A stretch of DNA of 33,704 nucleotides, from contig JAUXYG010000149.1 in assembly GCA_030694525.1 (NCBI GenBank), positions 1 through 33,704 on the forward strand, written 5' to 3'. Position 1 is the stretch's first letter. Each line of letters opens with the position of its first letter. Made by a program: the position numbers and the translations under genes. Below, in pieces: positions 8,164-16,400 of the stretch. A model generated the notes under the pieces. The model was not told where the DNA came from. It worked only from the letters and a program-made list of their open reading frames with translations, and did no database searches. Origin of the DNA: Legionella sp. (GTDB taxonomy: Bacteria; Pseudomonadota; Gammaproteobacteria; Legionellales; Legionellaceae).

Positions 8164-9694
8164 GATCTTTTTCCAGCAACACTTTTCCTGTCATTTCCTG
8201 GGGAGGATTAAGTCCTAATAACATCAGCATAGTAGGTGCTATATCAATAAGACTGCCATTTTTGCTGACAAAGTGCCAACCGTCACCGACATACACTAAA
8301 GGAACTGGTTCACTGGTATGGGCGGTATGTGCCTGAAGAGTTGAGTCATCGAACATTTCTTCGGCATTGCCATGATCTGCGGTGATTAACATTTTACCAT
8401 TTATAGGGGCAAGTGCTTGCCAGACTTTATGCATGCATCCATCCAGACATTCTATGGCCCGAACCGTAGCAGCAAAATTACCACTATGGCCTACCATATC
8501 CGCATTGGCATAATTACAAATAATTACATCAAATTTTTGGCTATTAATTGCCTCAATCAATCGCAAGGTCAGCTCCGGAGCACTCATTTCTGGTTGTAAA
8601 TCATAAGTTGCTATTCTGGGGGACTGAATCATGATTCGTTCTTCATTAGGAAAAATGGTCTCGTTGCCGCCATTAAAGAAAAATGTGACATGTGCGTATT
8701 TTTCAGTTTCAGCAATTCGCAATTGGCTTAATCCATTATTGGCCAATACTTCGCCCAACGTATTATTCATGGGTATGGGTGGAAATGCGGTAGTTGTTGG
8801 TAATGTTCTATCATATTCCGTCATGGAGATAAAATGCAAAAGTTCAGGTTGTATGGAGCGAGAGAAGCCATCAAATTTCGGGTCTATAAATGCTGCTGTC
8901 AATTGCCTTGCTCTATCCGCGCGGAAATTAAAGAATAAAACAGCATCATTATCAACGATTGGATTTTTAGCACCTATAATCGTAGGAGGAATAAACTCGT
9001 CAGAAACATTCTGTTGGTAATAAAAATCGATTGCGTTTGCTGCAGTAGCAAATTGATTGGGGCTGATTCCTTTGGTTAACAAATCATATACCGGTTCAAT
9101 ACGTTCCCATCGTTTATCTCGATCCATTGCATAATAGCGGCCACATATTGAGCTTATAACTGCTACAGGATGTTGCTCTAAAACGTTTTCTAATCTGGAA
9201 AGACTAGTTAGCGCACTTTGTGGGGGGGTATCTCTCCCATCAAGAAATAAATGAAGACAAACTGATTTAAACTCTAACGCATCGCAGAATGCAAGAAGCT
9301 GAAATAAGTGGTCTTCATGGCTGTGAACACCACCAGGAGAAAATAAGCCCATGAGATGCAATGAATTGCCGGTTTTTTTTAACTGGTTAATCGTGTTAAC
9401 AAAAACAGGGTTAGTAACAAATTCCCCATTATTCAGCGCCTGGTTGATACGCGTAAAATCTTGCTGAATGACGCGCCCTGCCCCGATATGCATATGTCCC
9501 ACTTCAGAATTACCCATCTGATCTTCTGGAAGTCCTACAGGAAGGCCTGATGCATCAAGAAGCATATGCGGACAGAAATTCCACCACTCATCCCACTGAG
9601 GCGTGTTTGCCTGAGCAATTGCATTATATTTACTATCGGGGTTGTGACCCCATCCATCAAGGATCATAAGCACCAGGGGCCCTTTTTTTGTCAT
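8150..9694 (-). CDS. gpmI: 2,3-bisphosphoglycerate-independent phosphoglycerate mutase
   Basis: The 514-residue protein is full-length for GpmI, a manganese-dependent enzyme that interconverts 3- and 2-phosphoglycerate through a phosphoserine. Seen motifs are D13 in MILDGWG, the nucleophile S63 in MGNSEVGH, the substrate loop DGRDTPP, FFNFRADRARQ, and the late metal site TADHGNAEEM followed by HTSEPVPLVYV. It is cytosolic. It starts the gpmI-envC unit, possibly with ctpA. A TATAAT lies 42 bases before the start, inside a dyad (separate entry). Confidence 0.96.
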   Translation of the reverse strand: MTKKGPLVLMILDGWGHNPDSKYNAIAQANTPQWDEWWNFCPHMLLDASGLPVGLPEDQMGNSEVGHMHIGAGRVIQQDFTRINQALNNGEFVTNPVFVNTINQLKKTGNSLHLMGLFSPGGVHSHEDHLFQLLAFCDALEFKSVCLHLFLDGRDTPPQSALTSLSRLENVLEQHPVAVISSICGRYYAMDRDKRWERIEPVYDLLTKGISPNQFATAANAIDFYYQQNVSDEFIPPTIIGAKNPIVDNDAVLFFNFRADRARQLTAAFIDPKFDGFSRSIQPELLHFISMTEYDRTLPTTTAFPPIPMNNTLGEVLANNGLSQLRIAETEKYAHVTFFFNGGNETIFPNEERIMIQSPRIATYDLQPEMSAPELTLRLIEAINSQKFDVIICNYANADMVGHSGNFAATVRAIECLDGCMHKVWQALAPINGKMLITADHGNAEEMFDDSTLQAHTAHTSEPVPLVYVGDGWHFVSKNGSLIDIAPTMLMLLGLNPPQEMTGKVLLEKDHAHV

Positions 9695-9735
9695 GAGAAA
9701 TATCCTGAACGCGTGAATAAATTGACTTAAAAAAG

Positions 9736-9764
9736 ATTATACCTATGCGAGGTAAAGAGGTATA
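9736..9764 (-). promoter_or_regulatory. gpmI promoter region with a 7-bp dyad
   Basis: On the minus strand TATAAT (9736-9741) would be the -10 box of gpmI. An exact inverted repeat TATACCT-N13-AGGTATA (9738-9744 and 9758-9764) overlaps it, with arm centres 20 bases apart, two helical turns. I see no convincing -35. The dyad could be an operator, but AT-rich arms make chance possible. Confidence 0.4.
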
Positions 9765-9814
9765 TAGTGGATGTTACTCGTGTTCTATGTCGCCAGATGC
9801 ATCGCACCCATCAT

Positions 9815-10141
9815 TTAATTACATTCCTGAGTCTGGTTGCAATTACCAAAGGAATCACATTGTTGAGTTGTAATACAATTGGTGTTGTAATTGTCATTAG
9901 TCATGACCCCATTATCCAAAATGACAGCGGGTGCTACCCAACCGGTTCCTGGGTGGTAGTTACCGATATTGTTATGAAAATCATTATAATTATGAAAATC
10001 ATTGGGGTGGTTAAATCCATTGCCGAGCCCGCCAGGATGGATGCCACCAAATCCTCCCCGATAAGCAAAAGAAGATGTCGTACAAGTTAATGTTAAAATA
10101 GGGATTAAGAGCATGAAAATCAAAGGTTTATTAGTTTTCAT
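9815..10141 (-). CDS. Small secreted Gly/His/Asn-rich protein
   Basis: The 108-residue product begins with a clear signal peptide (MKTNKPLIFMLLIPILTLTC to about residue 26, cleavage after SFA). The mature part has two halves: a Gly/His/Asn-rich stretch (RGGFGGIHPGGLGNGF, then FHNYNDFHNN) and a C-terminal part with three cysteines (NCITTQQCDSFGNCNQ region plus one near the end). The cysteine within TLTCTTSS belongs to the signal segment, so lipoprotein processing there is possible but the context is poor for a lipobox. GGAG lies about 8 bases before the ATG, supporting it as real. No homologue is recognised. Metal binding by the His-rich part is only a guess. Confidence 0.7.
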   Translation of the reverse strand: MKTNKPLIFMLLIPILTLTCTTSSFAYRGGFGGIHPGGLGNGFNHPNDFHNYNDFHNNIGNYHPGTGWVAPAVILDNGVMTNDNYNTNCITTQQCDSFGNCNQTQECN

Positions 10142-10350
10142 AACATACTCCAGTTAAAAGGGTAAATAGTTTATTTCACATAGTATAGCTCTTTGGCATC
10201 AAATATTTGTTCCAGTTACAGGTATTTATTAAAATCCGCTTCGCTCTCTTTAAAACATGCCTTAGCACAATAAGATTTAAAAATGCTGAATTGATTTTGA
10301 AAGGCACTTAAATTTTTTTTTAAAAACGGTTAGACTGTCCATCATTTAAA

Positions 10351-11082
10351 GTGGCAGGAAGAGTTGTTTTGGAACATAAATTACCCCAGCATATCGCTAT
10401 AGTTATGGATGGGAATGGTCGTTGGGCAGAGAAGCGTGGGTTAGCTCGTATTGAAGGACACAAAGCGGGAGTGGATTCCGTAAAGGAAATAATCCGGTGC
10501 TGCCTGGAAAAAAAAATAAAGTGTCTTAGTTTATTCGCCTTTAGTTCCGAAAACTGGTCTCGTCCTGTTGCAGAAGTCAATTTTTTGATGGAGTTGTTTG
10601 TTGAAGCGTTAAAATTAGAACTCGCTGATTTAAATCAACATGGAATACAAATGCGTTTTACAGGGGATCGCTCCGTGCTGACGCAAGCGTTACAAAATGA
10701 AATGCATGCCGCGGAAGAATTGACCCGGAATAATAAGCAGCTGATATTAAACATAGTCGTTAACTATGGTGGAAAATGGGAGCTTGTTGCTGCAGCAAAA
10801 AGAATGACTCAGGCGGTGATTCAGGGTGATATATCTTTGGAGAGTATTAACGAAATGTCATTTGCTCAGTTTTTAGAAACTGAAGGATTGCCCGAACCTG
10901 ATTTATTTATTCGTACCAGTGGTGAATTACGAATAAGCAATTTTTTTCTTTGGCAATTAGCGTACACTGAACTTTATTTTACCGATGTTCATTGGCCTGA
11001 TTTTCATAAAGATGAGTTTGATAGGGCGTTGGCTTCTTTTAGTACACGTAAACGACGTTTTGGTCAGCTTGAACCCGCTTAA
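10351..11082 (+). CDS. uppS: Undecaprenyl diphosphate synthase
   Basis: This cis-prenyltransferase adds eight isoprene units to farnesyl diphosphate to make the C55 carrier used for peptidoglycan and O-antigen. Visible motifs are [15 protein letters not shown] (catalytic Asp about D20), the [10 protein letters not shown] loop, NIVVNYGG, and near the end [15 protein letters not shown] with the [12 protein letters not shown] segment. Length 243 is slightly below E. coli (253). The start is uncertain: GTG 10351 has no ribosome site, while the in-frame TTG at 10369 has AGGA at 10356-10359, a good spacing, and still keeps the whole conserved part. There are about 210 bases to the divergent small gene; TTGAAA at 10297 with TAAAAA at 10321 could be a weak promoter. 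It heads the cdsA-rseP-bamA run. Confidence 0.94.
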   Translation: MAGRVVLEHKLPQHIAIVMDGNGRWAEKRGLARIEGHKAGVDSVKEIIRCCLEKKIKCLSLFAFSSENWSRPVAEVNFLMELFVEALKLELADLNQHGIQMRFTGDRSVLTQALQNEMHAAEELTRNNKQLILNIVVNYGGKWELVAAAKRMTQAVIQGDISLESINEMSFAQFLETEGLPEPDLFIRTSGELRISNFFLWQLAYTELYFTDVHWPDFHKDEFDRALASFSTRKRRFGQLEPA

Positions 11083-11094
11083 TTGAGGAAAAAA

Positions 11095-11895
11095 ATGTTT
11101 TTTCAACGTTTAATTACTACTTTAATTTTAGTTCCGCTGGTACTTTTAACTCTGGTTTACGGTCCTGGCTGGTTCCTAATGGGGGTTTTATTACTCATTC
11201 TTTTAATTTCTATCCACGAATCATTTCAATTGATCCCCCTTAATTTATTGACCACTAAAATAAGTTATCTGGCACTAATGTTACTTGCATTATGGGGTTG
11301 TGCTTATTTGTTTGATTACTGGTTGTCTATCGGGTTAATTTTATGGATTGCGATTTCAATTGCCATTATAAGCTTTCCACGATCCCAGCAATACTGGGGC
11401 TATACCTCAATTGTGGGCTTAGTATGTTTGATTTTATTACCTCTTTTTTGTCAGAGTTTGATCCACATTTATAACTTGCCCCAGGGTAAAGGATTGTTCG
11501 TTTATTTGCTTTTTTTAATTTGGGCTTCAGATATAGGTGCTTATCTAACCGGAAAAGCACTAGGTAGTCATAAGCTAATTCCACAAGTCAGTCCAGGTAA
11601 ATCCTGGGAGGGATTAATGGGGGGGCTCACTTTAGCATTGTTCATTGCTTTGGGCGGATTTTTATACTTTAAACCCGCTTATCCTGTTTTATGGTTCGTT
11701 TTAGCGTTAGTAACCGTGATTATTTCAGTTTTTGGTGATTTGTTTATAAGTATTTTGAAAAGAAGGTGCCATTTAAAAGATACCGGTAACGTAATACCTG
11801 GGCATGGTGGTATGTTAGATCGATTAGATAGTCTTATAGCTGCGGCACCGGTATTTTATTTTGGGTTAATTAATATTCCTCTCCGGGTTATATGA
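11095..11895 (+). CDS. cdsA: Phosphatidate cytidylyltransferase
   Basis: The 266-residue integral membrane enzyme makes CDP-diacylglycerol from phosphatidate and CTP, the entry to phospholipid synthesis. It is almost entirely hydrophobic segments (about seven). The family signature lies at about 219-246, with SILKRR, then KDTGNVIPGHGG and LDRLDS. An earlier SPGKSWEG motif is also typical. I place the start at ATG 11095 because TGAGGA sits 6-7 bases before it; the TTG at 11083 directly after the uppS stop is part of that ribosome site. The gap to uppS is 12 bases, so the two are co-transcribed. Confidence 0.95.
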   Translation: MFFQRLITTLILVPLVLLTLVYGPGWFLMGVLLLILLISIHESFQLIPLNLLTTKISYLALMLLALWGCAYLFDYWLSIGLILWIAISIAIISFPRSQQYWGYTSIVGLVCLILLPLFCQSLIHIYNLPQGKGLFVYLLFLIWASDIGAYLTGKALGSHKLIPQVSPGKSWEGLMGGLTLALFIALGGFLYFKPAYPVLWFVLALVTVIISVFGDLFISILKRRCHLKDTGNVIPGHGGMLDRLDSLIAAAPVFYFGLINIPLRVI

Positions 11896-11917
11896 GAGAA
11901 AATACTTTGGATAACGA

Positions 11918-13270
11918 ATGCTTGTAACATTGCTCTATTTTTTATTGGCTCTATTGCTTTTGGTTTCAGTTCATGAGTACGGCCATTTTCAAGTAGCTCG
12001 CTGGTGCGGGGTTAAAGTATTGCGTTTTTCTTTTGGCTTTGGAACAGTTTTGGCAAGCTGGCATGACAAAAAGGGAACAGAATATGCCTGGTCGTTATTT
12101 CCTTTGGGGGGGTATGTCAAGATGCTTGATGAAACCGAAGGGGATGTTGATGAGCGGGAAAAACATTTAGCATTCAATAATAAATCAGTGTGGCAACGTA
12201 TTGCCATAGTTTTGGCTGGTCCTTTGTTTAATTTCTTATTTGCCTTTTTTGCCCTGTGGTTGGTTTTAGTAATTGGCATGCATTCGCTAGCGCCCATTAT
12301 TGCTTCAGTAAAGCCTGATAGTCTTGCTTCGCGAGCTGGCTTTAGCGCAAAGCAAGAAATTGTGGCCATTAATGGATCTAAAATTAATAGCTGGCGTGAT
12401 TTCCAGTACGCGATGATGCCTTTGGTTGGCTCTCGGGAAACAATCCAGGTAACGGTTAAATCATTAAATAGTGGTGAAGTTAATCAATTGTCATTACCTT
12501 TAGTCGATTGGCAATTGGATGATAAGAAACCCGACCCGCTTAAAAGTTTAGGTATAGAGCCCTTTATTCCGAGCATTCCTCCAATTATAGGTGAAGTAGT
12601 TGCTAACTCCCCAGCTGAAAAAGCGGGTTTACAGGTAGGAGACAAACTCATCAGTATTAACGGTAAACCCTTTGATGACTGGCTTTTACTTGTCGATTTT
12701 GTAAAAGAACATCCCGATACCCGTCTAGATATTGAAATGGATCGACAAGGGAAGGTGCACTCTATTAAGTTAATTACAGGAAGTCAGAAAGTTCAGGGAA
12801 AGACTGAGGGATTCATTGGCGTACGATCACAAAAAGTGGATTGGCCTGAACATTGGCTGCGCCATGAAAGGCAGAATCCCTTGACTGCTTTAGGTACGGC
12901 TTTAAAGCAAACGGGGCATTTGACTGCCACAACTTTTATTTTAATGGGTAGATTGGTAACAGGAAAATTAGGATTAAACAGTATCAGTGGACCAGTTGGT
13001 ATTGCGCAGGGAGCAGGTGATTCAGGACGCGGGGGAATTGTATCCTATTTATTTTTCCTTGCCTTAGTGAGTATTAGCCTGGGTGCATTAAACTTGCTTC
13101 CCATTCCTATGCTTGATGGTGGACATTTATTGTATTACGCATTTGAAATTATCAGAGGAAAACCTTTGTCAGATGGCGTTAAATCTTTAGGTGTATATTT
13201 AGGTATTTTTCTTTTAGTGGCTCTGATGTTCATAGCCCTTACAAATGATTTGTCGCGCTTGACGGGCTAG
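11918..13270 (+). CDS. rseP: Site-2 zinc metalloprotease RseP
   Basis: The 450-residue inner-membrane protease carries the HEYGH zinc motif at residues 19-23 in its first membrane helix and the third ligand D400 in PIPMLDGGH near the C-terminus. Two periplasmic PDZ domains lie between (about 115-190 and 200-285, marked by SRAGFSAKQEIVAING and AEKAGLQVGDKLISING). In E. coli it performs the second cut of anti-sigma factor RseA in the envelope stress response and clears signal-peptide remnants. It is 22 bases after cdsA. In E. coli dxr occupies the place upstream of cdsA and uppS; no dxr occurs between any of these genes here. Confidence 0.95.
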   Translation: MLVTLLYFLLALLLLVSVHEYGHFQVARWCGVKVLRFSFGFGTVLASWHDKKGTEYAWSLFPLGGYVKMLDETEGDVDEREKHLAFNNKSVWQRIAIVLAGPLFNFLFAFFALWLVLVIGMHSLAPIIASVKPDSLASRAGFSAKQEIVAINGSKINSWRDFQYAMMPLVGSRETIQVTVKSLNSGEVNQLSLPLVDWQLDDKKPDPLKSLGIEPFIPSIPPIIGEVVANSPAEKAGLQVGDKLISINGKPFDDWLLLVDFVKEHPDTRLDIEMDRQGKVHSIKLITGSQKVQGKTEGFIGVRSQKVDWPEHWLRHERQNPLTALGTALKQTGHLTATTFILMGRLVTGKLGLNSISGPVGIAQGAGDSGRGGIVSYLFFLALVSISLGALNLLPIPMLDGGHLLYYAFEIIRGKPLSDGVKSLGVYLGIFLLVALMFIALTNDLSRLTG

Positions 13271-13323
13271 GAAAAATTTAATTTCTGGTTTATTTAAAAG
13301 CAGATAAATAGTTCAAAGGAGAT

Positions 13324-13358
13324 GTAGAAACTTGACACTGGTTTCTACTTCCTATAAA
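13324..13358 (+). promoter_or_regulatory. Likely bamA promoter with palindrome around the -35
   Basis: A perfect TTGACA (13332-13337) is followed after 15 bases by TATAAA (13353-13358). It is flanked by an exact 8-bp inverted repeat GTAGAAAC-N9-GTTTCTAC (13324-13331 and 13341-13348), so the -35 lies in the dyad's centre. The 15-base spacer is short for sigma-70. An operator at this place would block polymerase. It can also form a hairpin in read-through transcripts from rseP. Confidence 0.5.
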
Positions 13359-13434
13359 AGGGTTTCAATTTTTGGCGTGACTGAAAGAGTAAATTAATTT
13401 CAGAAATGCACGTAGTACTGGACGTAATATAATA

Positions 13435-15747
13435 ATGAAAAAAGTCAGTAATAAATTAATATTAGGTGTTTGTTGTTCCACACTTCTGGCGTGGTCCGCG
13501 CAAACTATGGCAGCCGATGGTTTTATTGTTCGTGGTATTAAAGTCACTGGCCTTCAGCGAGTTTCTACAGGGACAGTATTAAACTATATTCCTGTTCAGG
13601 TAGGTGAAGAGATAAGCCCCAGTTCCACAGCGCAAATTATCCGCACCCTTTATGATACCGGTTTTTTTCAGTCGGTTTCCCTTGAGCGGCAAGGTAATGT
13701 ACTCATAGTGAATGTGGTTGAGCGCGCAACTATCGGAACGATAAATATTGTCGGCAATAAAGAAATTCCCAGTGATAAGATGAAATCATTTCTAAAGGAA
13801 ATGGGTTTAGTCAAAGGCAGGGTGTTTCAAACATCATCCCTTGAGCGCCTGGAGAAGGAGCTAAAACAGGCATATACTGCCCGAGGCAAATATAATTCGC
13901 GCATTGAAACTACAGTCACCCCGCTAACAGAAAATCGGGTTGGCATTAATATTACTGTCTCCGAAGGTCGGGTTTCACGGATTAAAGAAATTAAAATCAT
14001 TGGAAACCATGATTTTACCAAAAATGAACTATTGCCAGAGTTGGCATTATCAACCAGTAACGTTCTGACCTATTTTAATAAGAGAGATCAATATTCAAAA
14101 GCAAGTATGGATGCCTCTTTAGAAGCATTGCGTTCTTTTTACCTGGACAGGGGTTATTTAAAATTTAATATTGTTTCTTCTCAGGTTTTATTATCGCCTG
14201 ATCGAAAAGATGTTTATATCAATATACATATCGAAGAAGGCCCTCAGTATCATTTTGCAGGTTATGCTTTAGCTGGCAAGATTATTCTGCCAAAAGAAAA
14301 AATTGATCCCTTAATACAAGTGAAAAAGGGTGATGTATTTTCGCGAAAAAAAGTAACTGAATCTATTTCAGCAATTGGCCTGGCATTAGGTGACGTTGGA
14401 TATGGTTTTCCTGCTATTAGCGCTGAACCCAGAATTGATGAAAATAATAAAACGGTGTTCATCACTTTTATGATAGAACCCGGTCGTCATGTTTATGTTC
14501 GTCGTATTAATTTTCATGGTAATACCAAGACAGGCGACTTTGTACTCAGGAATATCATTCGTCAGGATGAAGGCGGGTTATTATCCTTACACAATATTAA
14601 AGAGTCTGAAAGACAGTTACGCCTGCTTGGCTATCTGAAAAATATTGATATTAAAACAAATCCGGTTGCAGGAACAAATAATCAGGTTGATTTAGATGTG
14701 CAAGTTGAAGAGGCACCTTCAGCAGAAGCGAGTGCTTCATTAGGTTATGGAACCAACGGTTATCAGTTTAATACGTCTATTAATCAACATAATTTTATGG
14801 GAAGTGGTCGCTCAATGGGCGCCTCTTTTAATGCCAGTATGTGGGGTCAGGATTATTCTCTGAACTATTACAATCCATTTTATACCGATACTGGTGTGGG
14901 ACGTGGGGCAAGTCTTTATTATTCCCGAATTGATCCAAAAAACCTTAATGTTAGTACTTACAGCTCGAATCGATTCGGTGGTGATATCAATTATAACTTC
15001 CCGCTTAGCGAGTCAAGTAGTTTTCAAATGGGGTATGGGTATCAGGACGTGAATATTAAATCGGTAGGGTATGTTATTCCGATTCAAAATTTCGTTGATT
15101 TATATGGCAGACATTTCCAGGAAATTCGCTTGTCATCGGGTTGGAGCCGAAACAGCTATGATCAAATGCCTTACCCTACAAGAGGTTTTAACCAACAGGC
15201 ATTGGCATTCGTTGCATTACCGGCAACTTCCGATTCTCTGAGTTATTTTAAAAGTTCGTACCAGGCTCATTTATATTATCCACTTTATCGAGGATGGATT
15301 TTCTCCCTATTGGGCAATGTGGGTTACGGTAACACGTTTAATAATAATGGTTTGCCTTTCTTCGAAAACTATTATGCAGGGGGTATTGCGCAACCAGGTC
15401 AGGTTCGAGGCTATGACAGCTTCTCCTTAGGACCATTAGACAACTTTGGCAACTCCATGGGAGCGAATTTGTTGGTGAATGGTAGTATAGGTTTGATTTT
15501 GCCCTATCCTTTAAGTCGCGATAACGTCCGTACTACAGTATTTGCCGATGCGGGTAACGTATTTGCCAAAGGAACTCCTTTGTTTTTAAGTGGTACTGAT
15601 GCCGGACCTTTACGTTATTCTGCTGGTGTTTCTGTCGAATGGCGTTCACCTTTCGGTCCTTTGGCGTTTAGCGTCGCTAAAGCGTTAAATCCACAACCGT
15701 TCGATCAGACCCAATATTTCCAATTCGCTCTTTCTTCCGGTTTTTAA
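13435..15747 (+). CDS. bamA: Outer membrane protein assembly factor BamA
   Basis: The 770-residue product has a signal peptide (about 1-27, cleavage after TMAA), five POTRA domains (about 28-425) and a C-terminal 16-stranded barrel of the Omp85 type (about 430-770). The conserved VRGY of loop 6 is near residue 655, and the chain ends in Phe after alternating hydrophobic residues, the usual barrel sorting signal. It is the essential core of the BAM machine that inserts barrel proteins in the outer membrane. Length is near the 790-810 of relatives. It lies 164 bases after rseP with its own probable promoter, and ompH follows, encoding the chaperone that delivers its substrates. Confidence 0.96.
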   Translation: MKKVSNKLILGVCCSTLLAWSAQTMAADGFIVRGIKVTGLQRVSTGTVLNYIPVQVGEEISPSSTAQIIRTLYDTGFFQSVSLERQGNVLIVNVVERATIGTINIVGNKEIPSDKMKSFLKEMGLVKGRVFQTSSLERLEKELKQAYTARGKYNSRIETTVTPLTENRVGINITVSEGRVSRIKEIKIIGNHDFTKNELLPELALSTSNVLTYFNKRDQYSKASMDASLEALRSFYLDRGYLKFNIVSSQVLLSPDRKDVYINIHIEEGPQYHFAGYALAGKIILPKEKIDPLIQVKKGDVFSRKKVTESISAIGLALGDVGYGFPAISAEPRIDENNKTVFITFMIEPGRHVYVRRINFHGNTKTGDFVLRNIIRQDEGGLLSLHNIKESERQLRLLGYLKNIDIKTNPVAGTNNQVDLDVQVEEAPSAEASASLGYGTNGYQFNTSINQHNFMGSGRSMGASFNASMWGQDYSLNYYNPFYTDTGVGRGASLYYSRIDPKNLNVSTYSSNRFGGDINYNFPLSESSSFQMGYGYQDVNIKSVGYVIPIQNFVDLYGRHFQEIRLSSGWSRNSYDQMPYPTRGFNQQALAFVALPATSDSLSYFKSSYQAHLYYPLYRGWIFSLLGNVGYGNTFNNNGLPFFENYYAGGIAQPGQVRGYDSFSLGPLDNFGNSMGANLLVNGSIGLILPYPLSRDNVRTTVFADAGNVFAKGTPLFLSGTDAGPLRYSAGVSVEWRSPFGPLAFSVAKALNPQPFDQTQYFQFALSSGF

Positions 15748-15767
15748 GCTGGATGGCGAAAAAAAAG

Positions 15768-15807
15768 ATCCTTTCTTCTTTGACGTAAAATTAAGAGAAG
15801 AAAGGAT
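15768..15807. other. 12-bp hairpin between bamA and ompH
   Basis: Arms 15768-15779 and 15796-15807 are exact reverse complements (ATCCTTTCTTCT) with a 16-base loop. The plus-strand exit is TATTGAAAAC with no T-run, so it is not a strong terminator for bamA; it may attenuate or define an mRNA end. A TAGCAT with upstream TGC (15852-15860) is a possible extended -10 for ompH. Confidence 0.5.
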
Positions 15808-15886
15808 TATTGAAAACTAATGCTGTACATATCGCAACCTTTTTAGAATTGTGCTAGCATGCCAATCTTTAAATTAGGAGATAATT

Positions 15887-16387
15887 ATGAAGCGTTTTGG
15901 GGCGGTCTTTGTTGCATTGGTTTTTAGTTTATTTGGTACTAGTTTATTTGCTGATTGGGCAAAAATTGGCGTTGTTGATTTGCAAAAGATCATGCAAACG
16001 TCTAGCCAATTCAAGGACCTTCAACAAAAATTAGAAAAAGAATTTAAACCTCGTCGTGATAAATTGGTAGCTGCGGAAACCAGTTTAAAAAGCGATATGG
16101 AAAAATTTAAACGTGATGCTGCTATTTTAAGTACTAGTCAAAAGAAAGAATTAGAAAAGAAAATTGTTAATGCGCAGCAACAGTTTGAGCGTGATGGTCA
16201 ACAATATCAACAAGAATTAAGCAGTTCGCATAATGAGGCAATGGAAGGTTTATACGCTAAAGTTCGAGCAGCTATAGCTAAAATTGCAAAAGATGAGAAA
16301 TACGACATTATCGTGCAAAAAGATGCAACACCTTTCAGTAGTGAAACGCTCGACGTTACTGATAAAGTAATTAAAGCAATAAACTAA
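15887..16387 (+). CDS. ompH: OmpH/Skp periplasmic chaperone
   Basis: The 166-residue protein has a signal peptide (about 1-22, cleavage after LFA), a short strand with KIGVVDLQKIM, a long charged coiled coil (about 40-125, rich in Lys, Glu and Gln) and a C-terminal strand YDIIVQKDA. This is the Skp layout: a trimer whose helical tentacles hold unfolded outer-membrane proteins in the periplasm and hand them to BamA. AGGAG stands before the ATG. Position between bamA and lpxD matches E. coli and most gammaproteobacteria. Confidence 0.93.
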   Translation: MKRFGAVFVALVFSLFGTSLFADWAKIGVVDLQKIMQTSSQFKDLQQKLEKEFKPRRDKLVAAETSLKSDMEKFKRDAAILSTSQKKELEKKIVNAQQQFERDGQQYQQELSSSHNEAMEGLYAKVRAAIAKIAKDEKYDIIVQKDATPFSSETLDVTDKVIKAIN

Positions 16388-16400
16388 TCGGCACAATGAG

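Noticed and set aside
11083..11097. TTG 11083 as the cdsA start
   Set aside because: The TTG overlaps the ribosome site TGAGGA that serves ATG 11095.
15768..15807. Strong terminator after bamA
   Set aside because: The hairpin is perfect but lacks a T-run on the plus strand, so I list it only as a hairpin.
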